Of a stretch of DNA of 64,000 nt, positions 17,453-26,865 are shown piece by piece. The translations under genes were made by a program, and so were the position numbers. The notes under the pieces were generated by a model, which saw only the letters and a program-made list of their open reading frames with translations, made no database searches and was not told where the DNA came from. Position 1 is the stretch's first letter. Each line of letters opens with the position of its first letter. The DNA is from Marinisporobacter sp. (GTDB lineage Bacteria; Bacillota; Clostridia; Peptostreptococcales; Thermotaleaceae): positions 62,001 to 126,000 of the forward strand of contig JAOARV010000006.1 of assembly GCA_025210395.1 (NCBI GenBank), written 5' to 3'.

Positions 17453-19471
17453 TTGTATAAAGAATCGGAATTTTTTTCTATTCATACAGAAATAGATTGG
17501 GCTAGGGGATTACATGAAAATATCTCTATTGATCAGGGGTTAGAAATCGTAAAAGCTAATAAATATGTGGTAGATAAAATTATTGATACGAGAGATTTTG
17601 ACAAAATCAATAAAATCATTGATTATGCAGCAAAAGATCATGGTGTTATTTATATAGTAGATGAAAAAAATATTTTATGGGAATATGATTCTATATCCGG
17701 GATATTAGAGGAATTTTATGAAATAGAGAATTTAAAAAATATCTTATCCTTTGAAATCATAGAAAATACTCTTTGTGGGTTATTTGAAGAAGAGGATTAT
17801 TACATTCGGGTATATTCATTGATTCGTGGAAATCTGCTTAGGGAAATAAAAATAGAAAAGAATAAAGAGCTGGAAGCCGTTTATGTGAGTGCTGATTATC
17901 ATGTTTGGATGCTTCAAGAAGATCTTCAATTGATAGGAGTAGATATTCATAAAAATCATATAGAAAAGCTTGATTTAAGGAATCATTTAGAGAAAAAAGT
18001 GAAACTAGAAAAGGATTTCGCTAAAAAGAAAAAATGGATACTTTGTTCTTATGAAGATGAATTTCTTGTGATAGGAAATAGGGAAAAAGGATGGCTAATA
18101 AAGATTCCCTTAAAAGAAATAAAAAATAAAGAAATACAAGATCTTATGATGAATAAAATTGAAATAAAGAATTTAAAGGCTCTTGGAATAGACAAAAAAG
18201 GAGTCCTCTATATTCATCATGAAAAAAATGGAAGAGGGTATTGGTATCAAGTAAAAAAAGATGAAGAAAATTTAGAGCCTATGCATTATTTGAGAGAACT
18301 TGTAGAAAAAATAAAATTTGATAGGTCAGGTAAAATCATTATAAAGAATAGGGAAGGTCTTATATGTATATGTAAAAAAAAATTAAGAGTTCATTCAAAA
18401 AAGGGAATGAAGAATTATACAGGGATTTATTATACAGATGTATTAGATAGTCAAGAAGGGGAAAAGACATGGAATAAGATACAAGTCCATGGGTCTGTTC
18501 CAAAAGATACACAAATAAGAATTTTTTATTATGCCTTTGATGGAGATGAAATCATTTATAATGAACGGGTTTATAAGGTGAGAGAATTTCTTATGAAGGA
18601 TGATATAAAATTTGAAGAGAAAGAAGCGGTTTTTAATAAATTATGGAGTAAAGAAATCATCAATCCCAAAGAAGCTCTTTTTCAAAATGCAAAAGGAAGA
18701 TATATTTTATTAAGAATCGAACTTAATGGAAGGGAATTAGAGACACCTAAAATTCATAAATTAAGAGTTTATTATCATAGATCTTCTTATTTAAAATATT
18801 TACCAGAAATATATCAAAGCAATATAGAAGAGGATGATTTTTTAGAAAGATATTTATTAATCTTTGAAGCCTTTTATATGGAAATAGAAGAAAAAATAGA
18901 TTATATTGCAAACTACTTTGATGTGGATCATTCACCTCCAACGTTTTTAAGGTGGCTTTGTCAATGGGTAGGGCTAGAGATTGATCAAACTTGGACAACG
19001 GAGAAAATAAGAAAATTATTAAAAGCAATGCCCTATTTATACAAAAAAAGGGGAACAAAGAGAGCAATAGAAAAGATTCTTCAAATATATTTAGGGGTTT
19101 TTCCTATTATTATTGAAAATTTTCAAGTACAACAAGAAGACCTTCACCCTGAAATAAAGAGAATGATGAATAGAATCTATGGGGAAAATCCGTATGGATA
19201 TACAGTATTAGTAAAATTAGATAGAGATTTGACAGATGCTCAGATCAATACAGTGAATAAAATATTAAAAAATGAGTCACCAGCCTATTGTGAATATAAT
19301 TTTGTTATTTTAAAACCTTTGATTTTCTTAGATAAGCATAGCTATTTGGGGATTAATTCTAATGTTTCCGATTATTCCTTGTTAAAATTAGATGGAAAAT
19401 CAATTCTTCCCTATAATGCCATATTGATAGATGAAGAAGATCAATATTTTCACAATGCTTCTAGAGAATAA
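17453..19471 (+). CDS. phage tail protein (P2 gpI-like C-terminal domain), TTG start
   Basis: This protein of about 672 residues has two parts. The first 430 residues are beta-rich with propeller-like repeats and no named domain (HGVIYIVDEKNILWEYDS, DYHVWMLQEDLQLIGVD). Residues 440-600 are a P2 gpI-type tail domain (SYLKYLPEIYQSNIEEDDFL, PPTFLRWLCQWVGLEIDQTW, KKRGTKRAIEKILQIYLG). In contractile tails such proteins join the baseplate edge to the fibres. The TTG at 17453 is chosen over the GTG at 17444, because AGGAGGTGA at 17439-17447 overlaps the GTG and is ideally spaced from the TTG. A stem-loop surrounds the stop codon. Confidence 0.85.
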   Translation: MYKESEFFSIHTEIDWARGLHENISIDQGLEIVKANKYVVDKIIDTRDFDKINKIIDYAAKDHGVIYIVDEKNILWEYDSISGILEEFYEIENLKNILSFEIIENTLCGLFEEEDYYIRVYSLIRGNLLREIKIEKNKELEAVYVSADYHVWMLQEDLQLIGVDIHKNHIEKLDLRNHLEKKVKLEKDFAKKKKWILCSYEDEFLVIGNREKGWLIKIPLKEIKNKEIQDLMMNKIEIKNLKALGIDKKGVLYIHHEKNGRGYWYQVKKDEENLEPMHYLRELVEKIKFDRSGKIIIKNREGLICICKKKLRVHSKKGMKNYTGIYYTDVLDSQEGEKTWNKIQVHGSVPKDTQIRIFYYAFDGDEIIYNERVYKVREFLMKDDIKFEEKEAVFNKLWSKEIINPKEALFQNAKGRYILLRIELNGRELETPKIHKLRVYYHRSSYLKYLPEIYQSNIEEDDFLERYLLIFEAFYMEIEEKIDYIANYFDVDHSPPTFLRWLCQWVGLEIDQTWTTEKIRKLLKAMPYLYKKRGTKRAIEKILQIYLGVFPIIIENFQVQQEDLHPEIKRMMNRIYGENPYGYTVLVKLDRDLTDAQINTVNKILKNESPAYCEYNFVILKPLIFLDKHSYLGINSNVSDYSLLKLDGKSILPYNAILIDEEDQYFHNASRE

Positions 19472-19493
19472 AGTTTGAAAAGTTCTCTAGAAG
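19458..19493 (+). other. stem-loop around the stop codon of the tail protein gene
   Basis: CTTCTAGAGAA (19458-19468) and TTCTCTAGAAG (19483-19493) are perfect 11-base arms; the TAA stop at 19469-19471 lies in the 14-base loop. No U-tract follows. It separates the baseplate genes from the fibre-like gene, whose GAGAAGGAGGACAG ribosome site begins just after it, so it may set the level of that last gene. Confidence 0.5.
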
Positions 19494-19518
19494 AATAGGA
19501 AGAGAAGGAGGACAGGTA

Positions 19519-21375
19519 ATGAAAAACTTCAAAATATATCCATTTCAAAAAAATAAATATTTTTATGGAAAGCTTTTAACTGTTCGTGATTTTGAAGTGG
19601 AGCAAAAATATGTGGATGAAAAGAGATATATGATCAATAGAATTATGTTTGGAAGTGGGATTGTTTCAGGACTTCAAGTAATTATGATAGATGAACAAAC
19701 CTTATCCATTGAAGCAGGAGTAGCTATTGATCATTTAGGAAGAGAAATTGTTATTTCCTCTCCTGTAACGAAAAAATTAGGAGTAATCAAGGGCTTTGAT
19801 AATCATAGCAATGCCAATACATTATATTTATGTCTTGATTATCAGGAAAAGGGAAGAGAAAGAGTCCATGCTATTTCAAGTGACTCCAGGGAAGAGCATG
19901 CTAGTGAGTACAATAGAACGCAAGAAGGATATGAACTACTTATTAAAGAGGAGATTGAAGAAAAGTACTTAAAGAAAAGTATGGATCAGATTTTTAAAAC
20001 CATTATCCTTTATGAAGATGCAGAAGTGAGGATTAAAAAGAAGCATCCCCTATTTATTAATCCAGGAGAAGTTTTTGAGGTATCATTAGAAATTGAAAAA
20101 AAGAAAAAGGACGTCAATATTAAGCTTGATTATTTATTTACATCAGAATCAGCCTATGCCCTTGGAGAAGAAGGATCTTCTATGAAAGTAAGATTTAGAG
20201 AGCCTGCTGAAGAGAAACGTATGCATTATGAAACAAGGTTTTTTATGATTGCTAAAAATCAATTAAAAGAAGATGCTAGATTGGTTTTAAAAAGGGAGGA
20301 TTTTCAATTAGAGGTAAATAGGGAAGAGAAAAGCTTAGATCAAAATATTATTTCTGATTTTAAGATTATTGAAGAGAATAAAAAGGAGAGGCTCCTAAAG
20401 GGGTATCAAGGAACGAGTATAGATGAACGAATAGAAGAAGATTCCTTTGACTATATTTATTTGGCAAAAATTGAAGTTTTGCAGGTAGAATCCACTTATA
20501 TGATTAGAAATATTACGCCAGTGCCTTTTGAACAGTATATATACAATAATAGGCAATTAAAAAATCTAGCTAGGGTAGAAGGAGATGCTTCAGCCTTTCA
20601 TTTTTCTACAGAAGTAGAAACAAAGATGATTGATTGTCAGAGGGAGCCAGATGTAAAAATAGATTATCATCAGAAACAAAATAAATTTAAGTTCCAATTT
20701 CAATTGCCAAAGAATCAATTGATTTTTGAAAATATCCTTACAGGGACAGTAGATATTGAAGTGAATGAAAATTTTAAATTTGGAAAAAACTTTGTCACAG
20801 AAGAAATTGAGCATGGCTTAGGATTAGGACCTGTTTTTGTTCATGTTGGGATTGAAGAAGGCTTTGAAAATGGACTAACAGAAGAAGATGAGCGAATTTA
20901 TTATGGTGATTCAGCAGTATTTTATAAAAGTGAATTTGAATCAGATGCTACAAGCTATTCACTAGGAGCTATGGTATATCCTAATAAGGGTACATTTAGA
21001 GCAGGGCTGAGACTACAATCAGCTAAAAAAGGGAAAAAAGTTCGATTGAGATGGTGGGCATATAAAAATCTTTCAGCCATCAATCAAAAGGAACAAGTAA
21101 AGGTGATCATCAGTCCAGAAGAAATTATTTTAGATAAAAATGAAGCATATCAATTTTCAGGAACGGTTTATGGAAATGAAGGGGATGATTTAATATGGAC
21201 TGTTGAAGGAGAAAATAGTGGAATCATGGATGAATTTGGACTTTATACAGCACCAGATTTTACAGGCGTATATAAAATAAAGGCTGCAAGTAAGGAAGAC
21301 CCTACAAAAAGTGCTGTTGCTATGGTAACGGTGAAGGATGAAAGTCGATTGAATCATTTTAAAATGAAGTTTTAA
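19519..21375 (+). CDS. eCIS distal baseplate/fibre candidate with C-terminal Ig-like domain
   Basis: This 618-residue protein is the last gene of the injection system operon. The first 120 residues (FYPFQKNKYFYGKLLTVRDF-like start, then GLQVIMIDEQTLSIEAGVAI and DHLGREIV) are of a type repeatedly found next to contractile particle genes. The middle (about 370-500) is beta-rich and resembles a structural domain ending RLRWWAYK. The last 90 residues are a bacterial Ig-like domain (ISPEEIILDKNEAYQFSGTV; GLYTAPDFTGVYKIKAASKE). Ig-like domains are common in adhesins, so a fibre or receptor-binding role is inferred from this and from gene order. A terminator follows at once. Confidence 0.7.
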   Translation: MKNFKIYPFQKNKYFYGKLLTVRDFEVEQKYVDEKRYMINRIMFGSGIVSGLQVIMIDEQTLSIEAGVAIDHLGREIVISSPVTKKLGVIKGFDNHSNANTLYLCLDYQEKGRERVHAISSDSREEHASEYNRTQEGYELLIKEEIEEKYLKKSMDQIFKTIILYEDAEVRIKKKHPLFINPGEVFEVSLEIEKKKKDVNIKLDYLFTSESAYALGEEGSSMKVRFREPAEEKRMHYETRFFMIAKNQLKEDARLVLKREDFQLEVNREEKSLDQNIISDFKIIEENKKERLLKGYQGTSIDERIEEDSFDYIYLAKIEVLQVESTYMIRNITPVPFEQYIYNNRQLKNLARVEGDASAFHFSTEVETKMIDCQREPDVKIDYHQKQNKFKFQFQLPKNQLIFENILTGTVDIEVNENFKFGKNFVTEEIEHGLGLGPVFVHVGIEEGFENGLTEEDERIYYGDSAVFYKSEFESDATSYSLGAMVYPNKGTFRAGLRLQSAKKGKKVRLRWWAYKNLSAINQKEQVKVIISPEEIILDKNEAYQFSGTVYGNEGDDLIWTVEGENSGIMDEFGLYTAPDFTGVYKIKAASKEDPTKSAVAMVTVKDESRLNHFKMKF

Positions 21376-21407
21376 AAAAATCCTCTTAGATGAGGATTTT
21401 TTATTTT
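21375..21407 (+). terminator. intrinsic terminator of the eCIS operon
   Basis: TCCTC (21381-21385) pairs with GAGGA (21392-21396) around TTAGAT, extended by six A:T pairs and followed by a T-rich run. It overlaps the last bases of the fibre-like gene. Confidence 0.85.
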
Positions 21408-21440
21408 TGGAAAAATACAAGGAGAAAATAGCACCTTTAA

Positions 21441-21480
21441 GGTGTTGGAAGAATTCATTATAAATGAATGTTTTATAGGG
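21441..21480 (+). repeat. dispersed intergenic repeat A, copy 1
   Basis: The core GAATTCATTATAAATGAATG followed by TTTT matches GAATTTATCATAAATGGATG followed by TTTT at 39837-39860, and the flanking GGTGTTGGAA resembles GGGTACTCGAG there. This copy lacks the CTTGAGAAATCTATAA end seen in copies 2 and 3. The surrounding 286-bp gap (21403-21688) contains no gene; a small palindrome CACCTTTAAGGTG lies at 21432-21444. Confidence 0.45.
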
Positions 21481-21688
21481 TTGGAATAAAATTTATAGTT
21501 TATCATATTTTTATATAAGACCTTGAATAGAGATAACAAAAATAGACAAGACTTATAAAAATATTATAAAATAAAAGAATATTTTCATAAATGAAGGTAT
21601 TTTACAATGAATGTAGAATATAATAAATTTGTAAGTAATTTCTATATTGAAGCATCATAGGTATAAAAGAGTCAGGAAGGAGGCGATA

Positions 21689-22258
21689 ATGGAAAGCATG
21701 TTAATCATTTATAAAATTGCTTTTATAACGGGGATTTTATATGCAGTTGTCTCATTAGTATTAGGACATTTATTTGATGCAGTAGACGTAGACATGGATT
21801 TTGATGGGGATTTACATATTCCTTTTTTTACAATCCTTCCAATCAAGCCTATTACCATCATAACTTTTATCACTGTATTTGGAGGAGTTGGGATCATGTG
21901 TAGTAATAGAGGGATTACAGCTTTATTTACAATTTTAATTGCTACAGGTCTTGCTTATTTTGTTTCTATGTTGGTTTATAGATTTGTGATGATTCCCTTA
22001 TATAAGGCACAAAATACTAGTGCTGCATCTCAAAGGGATTTGATAGGAATTGATGCAGTTGTAAAAGCTTCTATTATGGAAAAGGGCTTTGGTCAAATAG
22101 CTTATGTGAAAAATGGAAATACCTATGACTCTCCTGCAAGACATGTAAAGGGAGAATATATAGAAAAAGGAACAAAAGTGTTTATAGTAGATATAAAGGA
22201 AAATGTTTACTATGTAGAAAAAAAGAATTTCTATTATGAAATAGAATCAAACATTTAA
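21689..22258 (+). CDS. NfeD-like membrane protein (flotillin partner)
   Basis: This 189-residue membrane protein has about four hydrophobic segments (residues 5-25, 47-65, 68-90, 92-115) followed by a small soluble beta-barrel (residues 125-189: LIGIDAVVKASIMEKGFGQI, then HVKGEYIEKGTKVFIVD), the NfeD OB-fold. Such proteins pair with flotillins in membrane microdomain organisation, as yuaF does with floT in Bacillus. The ATG at 21689 is preceded by AAGGAGGCG; an in-frame ATG at 21647 lacks a ribosome site. The flotillin gene starts 15 bp downstream. Confidence 0.85.
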   Translation: MESMLIIYKIAFITGILYAVVSLVLGHLFDAVDVDMDFDGDLHIPFFTILPIKPITIITFITVFGGVGIMCSNRGITALFTILIATGLAYFVSMLVYRFVMIPLYKAQNTSAASQRDLIGIDAVVKASIMEKGFGQIAYVKNGNTYDSPARHVKGEYIEKGTKVFIVDIKENVYYVEKKNFYYEIESNI

Positions 22259-22273
22259 AAGGAGATGACAAGA

Positions 22274-23794
22274 ATGGGTGAGTATCTAATCCCTATAGGG
22301 ATCATAGGGGTAATTGTTGTTTTAGTCATTAGTGTTTTATCTATGTGGAGAAAGGTTCCTCAAGATAAGGCCATTGTTATAACAGGTATGAAAAAAAGAG
22401 TCATATCTGGTGGTGGAGGATTGGTAATTCCTTTATTTGAAAGAACAGATTTGATTTCTTTAGAAAATATGAAAATTGATATTAGAACAGAAAGAGCATT
22501 AACAGAGCAAGGGGTAGGGATTATTGTAGATGGAGTTACAGTTATTAAAGTAAAATCAGACGAAGAATCTATCTATTCATCTGTAGAGCAATTTAATACA
22601 GGTCGCGAAGCAGAAACTATTGGATTTATAAAAGAAACAGCAAAGGATGTGCTTGAAGGAAAACTTCGTGAAATCATTTCAAAAATGACAGTTGAAGAAA
22701 TTCACAAGGACCGAGAAAAATTTGCTTCTCAAGTTCAAGAGGTAGCAGCATTAGACCTTGCAGGAATGGGTCTTGAAATAAAAGCCTTTACTATTAAAGA
22801 TATATCTGATACAAATGGGTACTTAGACGCTTTAGGAAAGAAAAGAATTGCGGAAGTAAAAAGAGATGCAGAAATTGCTGAAGCTAATGCAAGTGCTGAA
22901 AGAGACATTAAAAAAGCACAAGCTCAAAGAGAAGCAAAGGTCAATACGGCTATAGCTTTTAAAGAAGGAGAAAAGGCAAGACTTGAAGCTGAGACAGAAA
23001 TAGCAGAATTTAGTAAAAACAAGGAATTAAAGGTGCAAGCTTATAAAAAAGATCAAGAAACAGAAAAAGCAAAGGCTGACCTTGCTTATGAAATTGAGGC
23101 AAATAAAGTTAAAAAGGAAGTAACAGATACAGAAATGGCAGTAGAGCTGCTTAAAAAGGAAAGAGCCATCGATATTGCAGAAAAAGAGGCTTCAAGACGT
23201 GAAAGAGAACTTGAAGCAAGTGTAAAAAAACAAGCAGAAGCACAAAAATATAAGGATATTCAAGAAGCAGAAGCCAGAGCACAAGCCATGAAGGTAGAAG
23301 CAGAAGCAAGAAGATATAAAGAAATTCAAGAAGCAGAGGCACGTGCTACAGCTATTAAGATTGAAGGGGAAGCGAAGGCTGAAGCTGTTAAATTAGAAGG
23401 GGAAGCAGAAGCGAAGGTTATTGAGCAAAAAGGTTTGGCAGAAGCAGAAGCCATGGGGAAAAAAGCAGAGGCATTTAAGCAATACAACGAAGCTGCGGTT
23501 ATCCAAATGCTTGTTGAAAAATTACCTGAAATATCAAGAAATATTGCAGAACCTCTTTCTAAAACAGAAAAAATTGTTATTGTGGATAATGGAGGAGAAG
23601 GAAAAAATAATGGTGCAGCCAAGGTTTCTAATTATATAACAAGTATGGTATCACAGGTACCAGAAGTTGTAGAAGCCACAACAGGAATCAACTTATTAGA
23701 CCTACTTAAAAATAAAGTAGATGTGAACCAAGTATTGAAGCAAGAAAAAATAGAAGAAAAAAATGAACCTTTCTTTGAGAAAGTAGAATCATAA
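22274..23794 (+). CDS. flotillin / SPFH-domain membrane scaffold protein
   Basis: This 506-residue flotillin has an N-terminal membrane anchor (residues 4-25), an SPFH domain (about 30-200, including VPQDKAIVITGMKKRVISGG and AALDLAGMGLEIKAFTIKDI) and a long Ala/Glu-rich coiled coil (about 200-420) with many AEA repeats, then a flexible tail. Flotillins scaffold ordered membrane patches, and in Bacillus the family affects secretion, signalling and fluidity. The ATG at 22274 is used since an ATG at 22265 abuts the ribosome site AAAGGAGA. It pairs with the NfeD-like gene and ends in a strong terminator. Confidence 0.93.
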   Translation: MGEYLIPIGIIGVIVVLVISVLSMWRKVPQDKAIVITGMKKRVISGGGGLVIPLFERTDLISLENMKIDIRTERALTEQGVGIIVDGVTVIKVKSDEESIYSSVEQFNTGREAETIGFIKETAKDVLEGKLREIISKMTVEEIHKDREKFASQVQEVAALDLAGMGLEIKAFTIKDISDTNGYLDALGKKRIAEVKRDAEIAEANASAERDIKKAQAQREAKVNTAIAFKEGEKARLEAETEIAEFSKNKELKVQAYKKDQETEKAKADLAYEIEANKVKKEVTDTEMAVELLKKERAIDIAEKEASRRERELEASVKKQAEAQKYKDIQEAEARAQAMKVEAEARRYKEIQEAEARATAIKIEGEAKAEAVKLEGEAEAKVIEQKGLAEAEAMGKKAEAFKQYNEAAVIQMLVEKLPEISRNIAEPLSKTEKIVIVDNGGEGKNNGAAKVSNYITSMVSQVPEVVEATTGINLLDLLKNKVDVNQVLKQEKIEEKNEPFFEKVES

Positions 23795-23841
23795 AAAAAT
23801 GGGACTATAGGAAAATAAAAAAGTTTTAAAAATACTTAAAG

Positions 23842-23892
23842 ACATTTTATCAAAACTAAGCAATTTTAATGTTTTGATAAAATGTTTTTTTG
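23842..23892 (+). terminator. intrinsic terminator after the flotillin gene
   Basis: A perfect 15-bp stem, ACATTTTATCAAAAC (23842-23856) with GTTTTGATAAAATGT (23871-23885), is followed by TTTTTT. The loop is 14 bases. Confidence 0.85.
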
Positions 23893-23948
23893 TTTAAAGC
23901 ACACTTTAAATCAGAGAATATATATTTTCCAGACAGTCACGTGTTTTT

Positions 23949-24135
23949 TGATGCAAAAAAACATCAGTATCTTCAGGGCGTTAAAAGAATGTATCGTGAA
24001 GAATGTGCTACTTGAGAAATCTATAAAACTATAAAGTAAAAAGGATTGTAGCGTAGGGGGGAAAGGATTGGAGGAAAATAAGATATTTATGAGAGTGATG
24101 CATCATTTATAGCGTTGTGATGCAAAAATAAATCA
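23949..24135 (+). promoter_or_regulatory. three TGATG-type activator sites upstream of preT
   Basis: Three related sites lie upstream of the preT promoter: TGATGCAAAAAAACATCA (23949-23966), the contiguous palindrome TGATGCATCA (24096-24105) and TGATGCAAAAATAAATCA (24118-24135). The same three appear in the same order before hydA at 32066, 32181 and 32203. Sites 2 and 3 are 22 bp apart at both loci and site 3 is about 140 bp from the sigma-54-type promoter at both. They are probable enhancer sites for the sigma-54 activator encoded at 29040. No gene is seen in the gap 23893-24337. Confidence 0.65.
23976..24026 (+). repeat. dispersed intergenic repeat A, copy 2
   Basis: The stretch GAATGTATCGTGAAGAATGT followed by GCTACTTGAGAAATCTATAA aligns with copy 3 (GAATTTATCATAAATGGATG, then TTTTGCTTGAGAAATCTATAA with one base difference near the junction). 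It lies between two activator sites upstream of preT, so it may have inserted into the control region. Confidence 0.5.
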
Positions 24136-24195
24136 TGTGTGATATTTTTGTAACTAATTGCATCGTATATCTTAAAATGAAAAAATAGTAATCAT

Positions 24196-24230
24196 AAAAA
24201 ACGTTGAAATATGAACGTTTTTGTTTTTAT
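24196..24230 (+). terminator. terminator-like hairpin just upstream of the preT promoter
   Basis: AAAAACGTT (24197-24205) pairs with AACGTTTTT (24214-24222) around an 8-base loop, then TGTTTTTATTT. It lies 36 bp upstream of the sigma-54-type promoter and could shield it from read-through transcription. Confidence 0.55.
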
Positions 24231-24257
24231 TTAAAAAAACTTTTACAAAAATAGAAA

Positions 24258-24274
24258 TTGGCATATATTTTGAA
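24258..24274 (+). promoter_or_regulatory. sigma-54-type promoter of preT-preA
   Basis: TTGGCATATATTTTGAA matches the -24/-12 pattern TTGGCAC-N5-TTGCW with GG and the -12 G ten bases apart; the usual -12 GC is GA here. The hydA promoter at 32346 has the same form. Initiation would fall about 60 bp before the preT start. Confidence 0.65.
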
Positions 24275-24337
24275 ATATAAATAAAGAATGGTACAAGAAG
24301 GAAATCAACAATGGGATTACAATAGGGGGAATTCAAA

Positions 24338-25621
24338 ATGAATAAAAAAAATACGTATTTAAATGAAAGAGAAAAGGCGTTGACACCACTACTAGCTATT
24401 GAAGAAGCTTCAAGATGCTTATTATGTCATGACGCACCTTGTTCAAAAGCATGTCCTGCTGAAACAGATCCAGCAAAATTTATTCGTTCCCTTCGTTTTA
24501 GAAACATGAAGGGTGCAGCAGAGACTATAAGAGAAAATAATATACTTGGAGGCATTTGTGCAAGAGTATGTCCAACAAGTAAATATTGCGAAGAAGCCTG
24601 TAGTCGGTGTGGGATTGATCAACCTATTCAAATTGGGAAAATACAAAGGTTTTTAACAGAGTATGAAAGGTTAGTAGGAATGAGAGTACTACAGCCTGTT
24701 GAAGCTGTAAAACAAGAAGTAGCTATTATTGGTTCAGGACCAAGTGGACTTTCAGCAGCTGCATCCTTAGTGCTAGAGGGATATAAAGTAACTGTATTTG
24801 AGAAAAAGGAGCAACTCGGTGGATGGCTTTCTTATGGAATACCTCCTGAAAGATTACCTCAATCAGTTATAAATGAAGAAATTCAATATATAAAAGATTT
24901 AGGCGTAACATTTAAAACAAATTGTAAAATTGGAGAAGAAATAAGTATAAATGCTTTGAAAAAAGAAGGGTTTCAAGCAATACTCATTGCCGTTGGTATG
25001 CAAAAGAGTAAGATGATTTCTATAAAAGGAATGGAGCTAAAGGGTATTTTGAAAGGAACGGAGTATTTAGCAGAGGCAAAAGCTACAGAGGGAAATATAC
25101 ATAAGGGAGAGCATGTAATCGTAATAGGTGGTGGAGATGTGGCTATTGACTGTGCTGTTACAGCAAAGCTCTTAGGATGTGAAGATGTTAAGATCGTTTA
25201 TAGAAGAACCCTTGATAAAATGCCAGCAGATGTAAAAGAAATAAAATATGCACAATCATTAAATATACCTATTTATACTGGATTTAAGCCACAAGAAATG
25301 ATAGGAGAAGATGGAAAGGTGAAAAGATTTAAAGCTGTAGGTATGTTTGATGATTCTGAATTAGAACTTGTAGCAGATCAGATAATTTTTGCTATTGGTC
25401 AGGAAATGGAGGATATTAAGGAGCTTGTCGATGTGAAGCTAGAGGATAAAAATATCATTAGTACTTGTAATTATCAAACAAATATAGAAGGATTATTTGC
25501 AGCTGGAGATGTTATTAAAGGGGATAAGACAGTAGTATATGCAGTAAAGCATGGTAAAGAAGCAGCAAAACAAATTATTCATTATTTCAATGAAATAGAA
25601 AATACGAAAGGAGAAAAATAA
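24338..25621 (+). CDS. preT: NAD-dependent dihydropyrimidine dehydrogenase, PreT subunit
   Basis: This 427-residue flavoprotein is of the glutamate-synthase small-subunit type. It has an N-terminal Fe-S region (residues 27-95: [38 protein letters not shown]) and two nucleotide-binding folds ([16 protein letters not shown] near 130 and [13 protein letters not shown] near 258). With PreA it catalyses reversible NADH-dependent reduction of uracil and thymine to dihydropyrimidines, the first step of reductive pyrimidine degradation. The preA gene follows after 2 bp. The ATG is preceded by AGGGGG. Other members of this flavoprotein family exist, but the preA neighbour settles the call. Confidence 0.93.
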   Translation: MNKKNTYLNEREKALTPLLAIEEASRCLLCHDAPCSKACPAETDPAKFIRSLRFRNMKGAAETIRENNILGGICARVCPTSKYCEEACSRCGIDQPIQIGKIQRFLTEYERLVGMRVLQPVEAVKQEVAIIGSGPSGLSAAASLVLEGYKVTVFEKKEQLGGWLSYGIPPERLPQSVINEEIQYIKDLGVTFKTNCKIGEEISINALKKEGFQAILIAVGMQKSKMISIKGMELKGILKGTEYLAEAKATEGNIHKGEHVIVIGGGDVAIDCAVTAKLLGCEDVKIVYRRTLDKMPADVKEIKYAQSLNIPIYTGFKPQEMIGEDGKVKRFKAVGMFDDSELELVADQIIFAIGQEMEDIKELVDVKLEDKNIISTCNYQTNIEGLFAAGDVIKGDKTVVYAVKHGKEAAKQIIHYFNEIENTKGEK

Positions 25622-25623
25622 TC

Positions 25624-26859
25624 ATGACAAGAAAAGACCTTTCAATCCATTTTTGTGGTGTTAAATGTGAGAATCCTTTTTTCTTATCTTCATCTCCCGT
25701 GGGTGCCTGTTATGAAATGTGTGCAAAAGCATTAGAAACGGGCTGGGGGGGAATTGTATTTAAAACTATTGGATTTTATATTCCTAATGAAGTTTCACCA
25801 CGCTTTGATAATACTAGAAAAGAAGCAACCTCATTTATAGGTTTTAAAAATATGGAGCAGATTTCAACCCATTCATTAGAAGAAAACCTTGAAGCACTAA
25901 AAAAATTAAAAGAGAATTATCCCAATAAGGTTTTGATCGCTTCTATTATGGGTGAAAATGAAGAAGAATGGACAAAGCTTGCAGAGCTTGTTACGAACAC
26001 AGGGGTAGATATCATAGAATGTAATTTCTCTTGTCCACAAATGACAACTCATGATATGGGTTCAGATGTTGGGCAAAATCCTAAGCTTGTTAAAAAATAT
26101 TGTGAAGCCGTAAGAAGAGGAACAAAGCTTCCCATTATTGCAAAGATGACTCCAAACATTGGAAAAATGACAGAGCCAGCAATTGCTTCTATTGAAGGTG
26201 GAGCAAATGGGATTGCAACGATCAATACAATAAAATCTATTACAGCATTAGATTTAGATAGATGTACAGCATTACCTGTTATAAACGGAAAATCCTCTGT
26301 ATCTGGTTATTCTGGTAAAGCTGTAAAACCTATTGCACTAAGGTTTATCCATGAACTGAGTAATTGTTCTGAATTAAAAGATGTTCCAATTAGTGGTATC
26401 GGTGGTATTGAAACTTGGGAAGACTGTGCTGAATTTATTATGCTTGGAGCAACAAATTTACAAGTTACAACAGCAATTATGCAATATGGTTATAGAATTG
26501 TAGAAGATATGATCAGTGGACTTTCTCATTTTATGGAAGAGAAAGGGATTGATCAGCTTGAGGATTTAGTTGGAGTAGCCGTTAAGAATATTATTCCAGC
26601 TGAAGAATTAGATCGTGATTATCAGATATATCCTCAATTTGACGATGAAAAATGTGTGGGATGTGGAAGATGTTATATATCATGCTTTGATGGAGGACAT
26701 CAAGCTATTGAATGGGATGAAGAAAAGAGACGTCCAAAGCTTATAAAAGACAATTGTGTAGGGTGTCATTTATGTGAGCATGTTTGTCCTGTACAATGCA
26801 TTGCTAAGGGAGAGGTTGAATTTAAAGGAGCTACAAAAGAAAGGGAATTGATCATCTAG
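25624..26859 (+). CDS. preA: NAD-dependent dihydropyrimidine dehydrogenase, PreA subunit
   Basis: This 411-residue protein has an FMN-binding dihydroorotate-dehydrogenase-like TIM barrel (residues 1-310: [45 protein letters not shown]-type ending) and a C-terminal two-cluster ferredoxin (residues 335-400: [11 protein letters not shown] and [15 protein letters not shown]). It reduces uracil or thymine using electrons passed from PreT. The pair forms one unit, with the ribosome site AAAGGAG inside the end of preT. A long hairpin follows the stop. Confidence 0.95.
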   Translation: MTRKDLSIHFCGVKCENPFFLSSSPVGACYEMCAKALETGWGGIVFKTIGFYIPNEVSPRFDNTRKEATSFIGFKNMEQISTHSLEENLEALKKLKENYPNKVLIASIMGENEEEWTKLAELVTNTGVDIIECNFSCPQMTTHDMGSDVGQNPKLVKKYCEAVRRGTKLPIIAKMTPNIGKMTEPAIASIEGGANGIATINTIKSITALDLDRCTALPVINGKSSVSGYSGKAVKPIALRFIHELSNCSELKDVPISGIGGIETWEDCAEFIMLGATNLQVTTAIMQYGYRIVEDMISGLSHFMEEKGIDQLEDLVGVAVKNIIPAEELDRDYQIYPQFDDEKCVGCGRCYISCFDGGHQAIEWDEEKRRPKLIKDNCVGCHLCEHVCPVQCIAKGEVEFKGATKERELII

Positions 26860-26865
26860 ATAGAT

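Noticed and set aside
1-21407. A prophage or R-type tailocin instead of an eCIS
   Set aside because: There is no capsid, terminase, integrase, lysis or repressor gene, while an AAA+ ATPase, a Pvc16-type protein, two gp19-like tube proteins and a LysM adaptor are present, which is the Afp/PVC pattern.
24096-24105. TGATGCATCA as an isolated chance palindrome
   Set aside because: Set aside as chance at first, but the matching TGATGCATAG at the same 22-bp offset before hydA makes function more likely, so it is reported as a finding.
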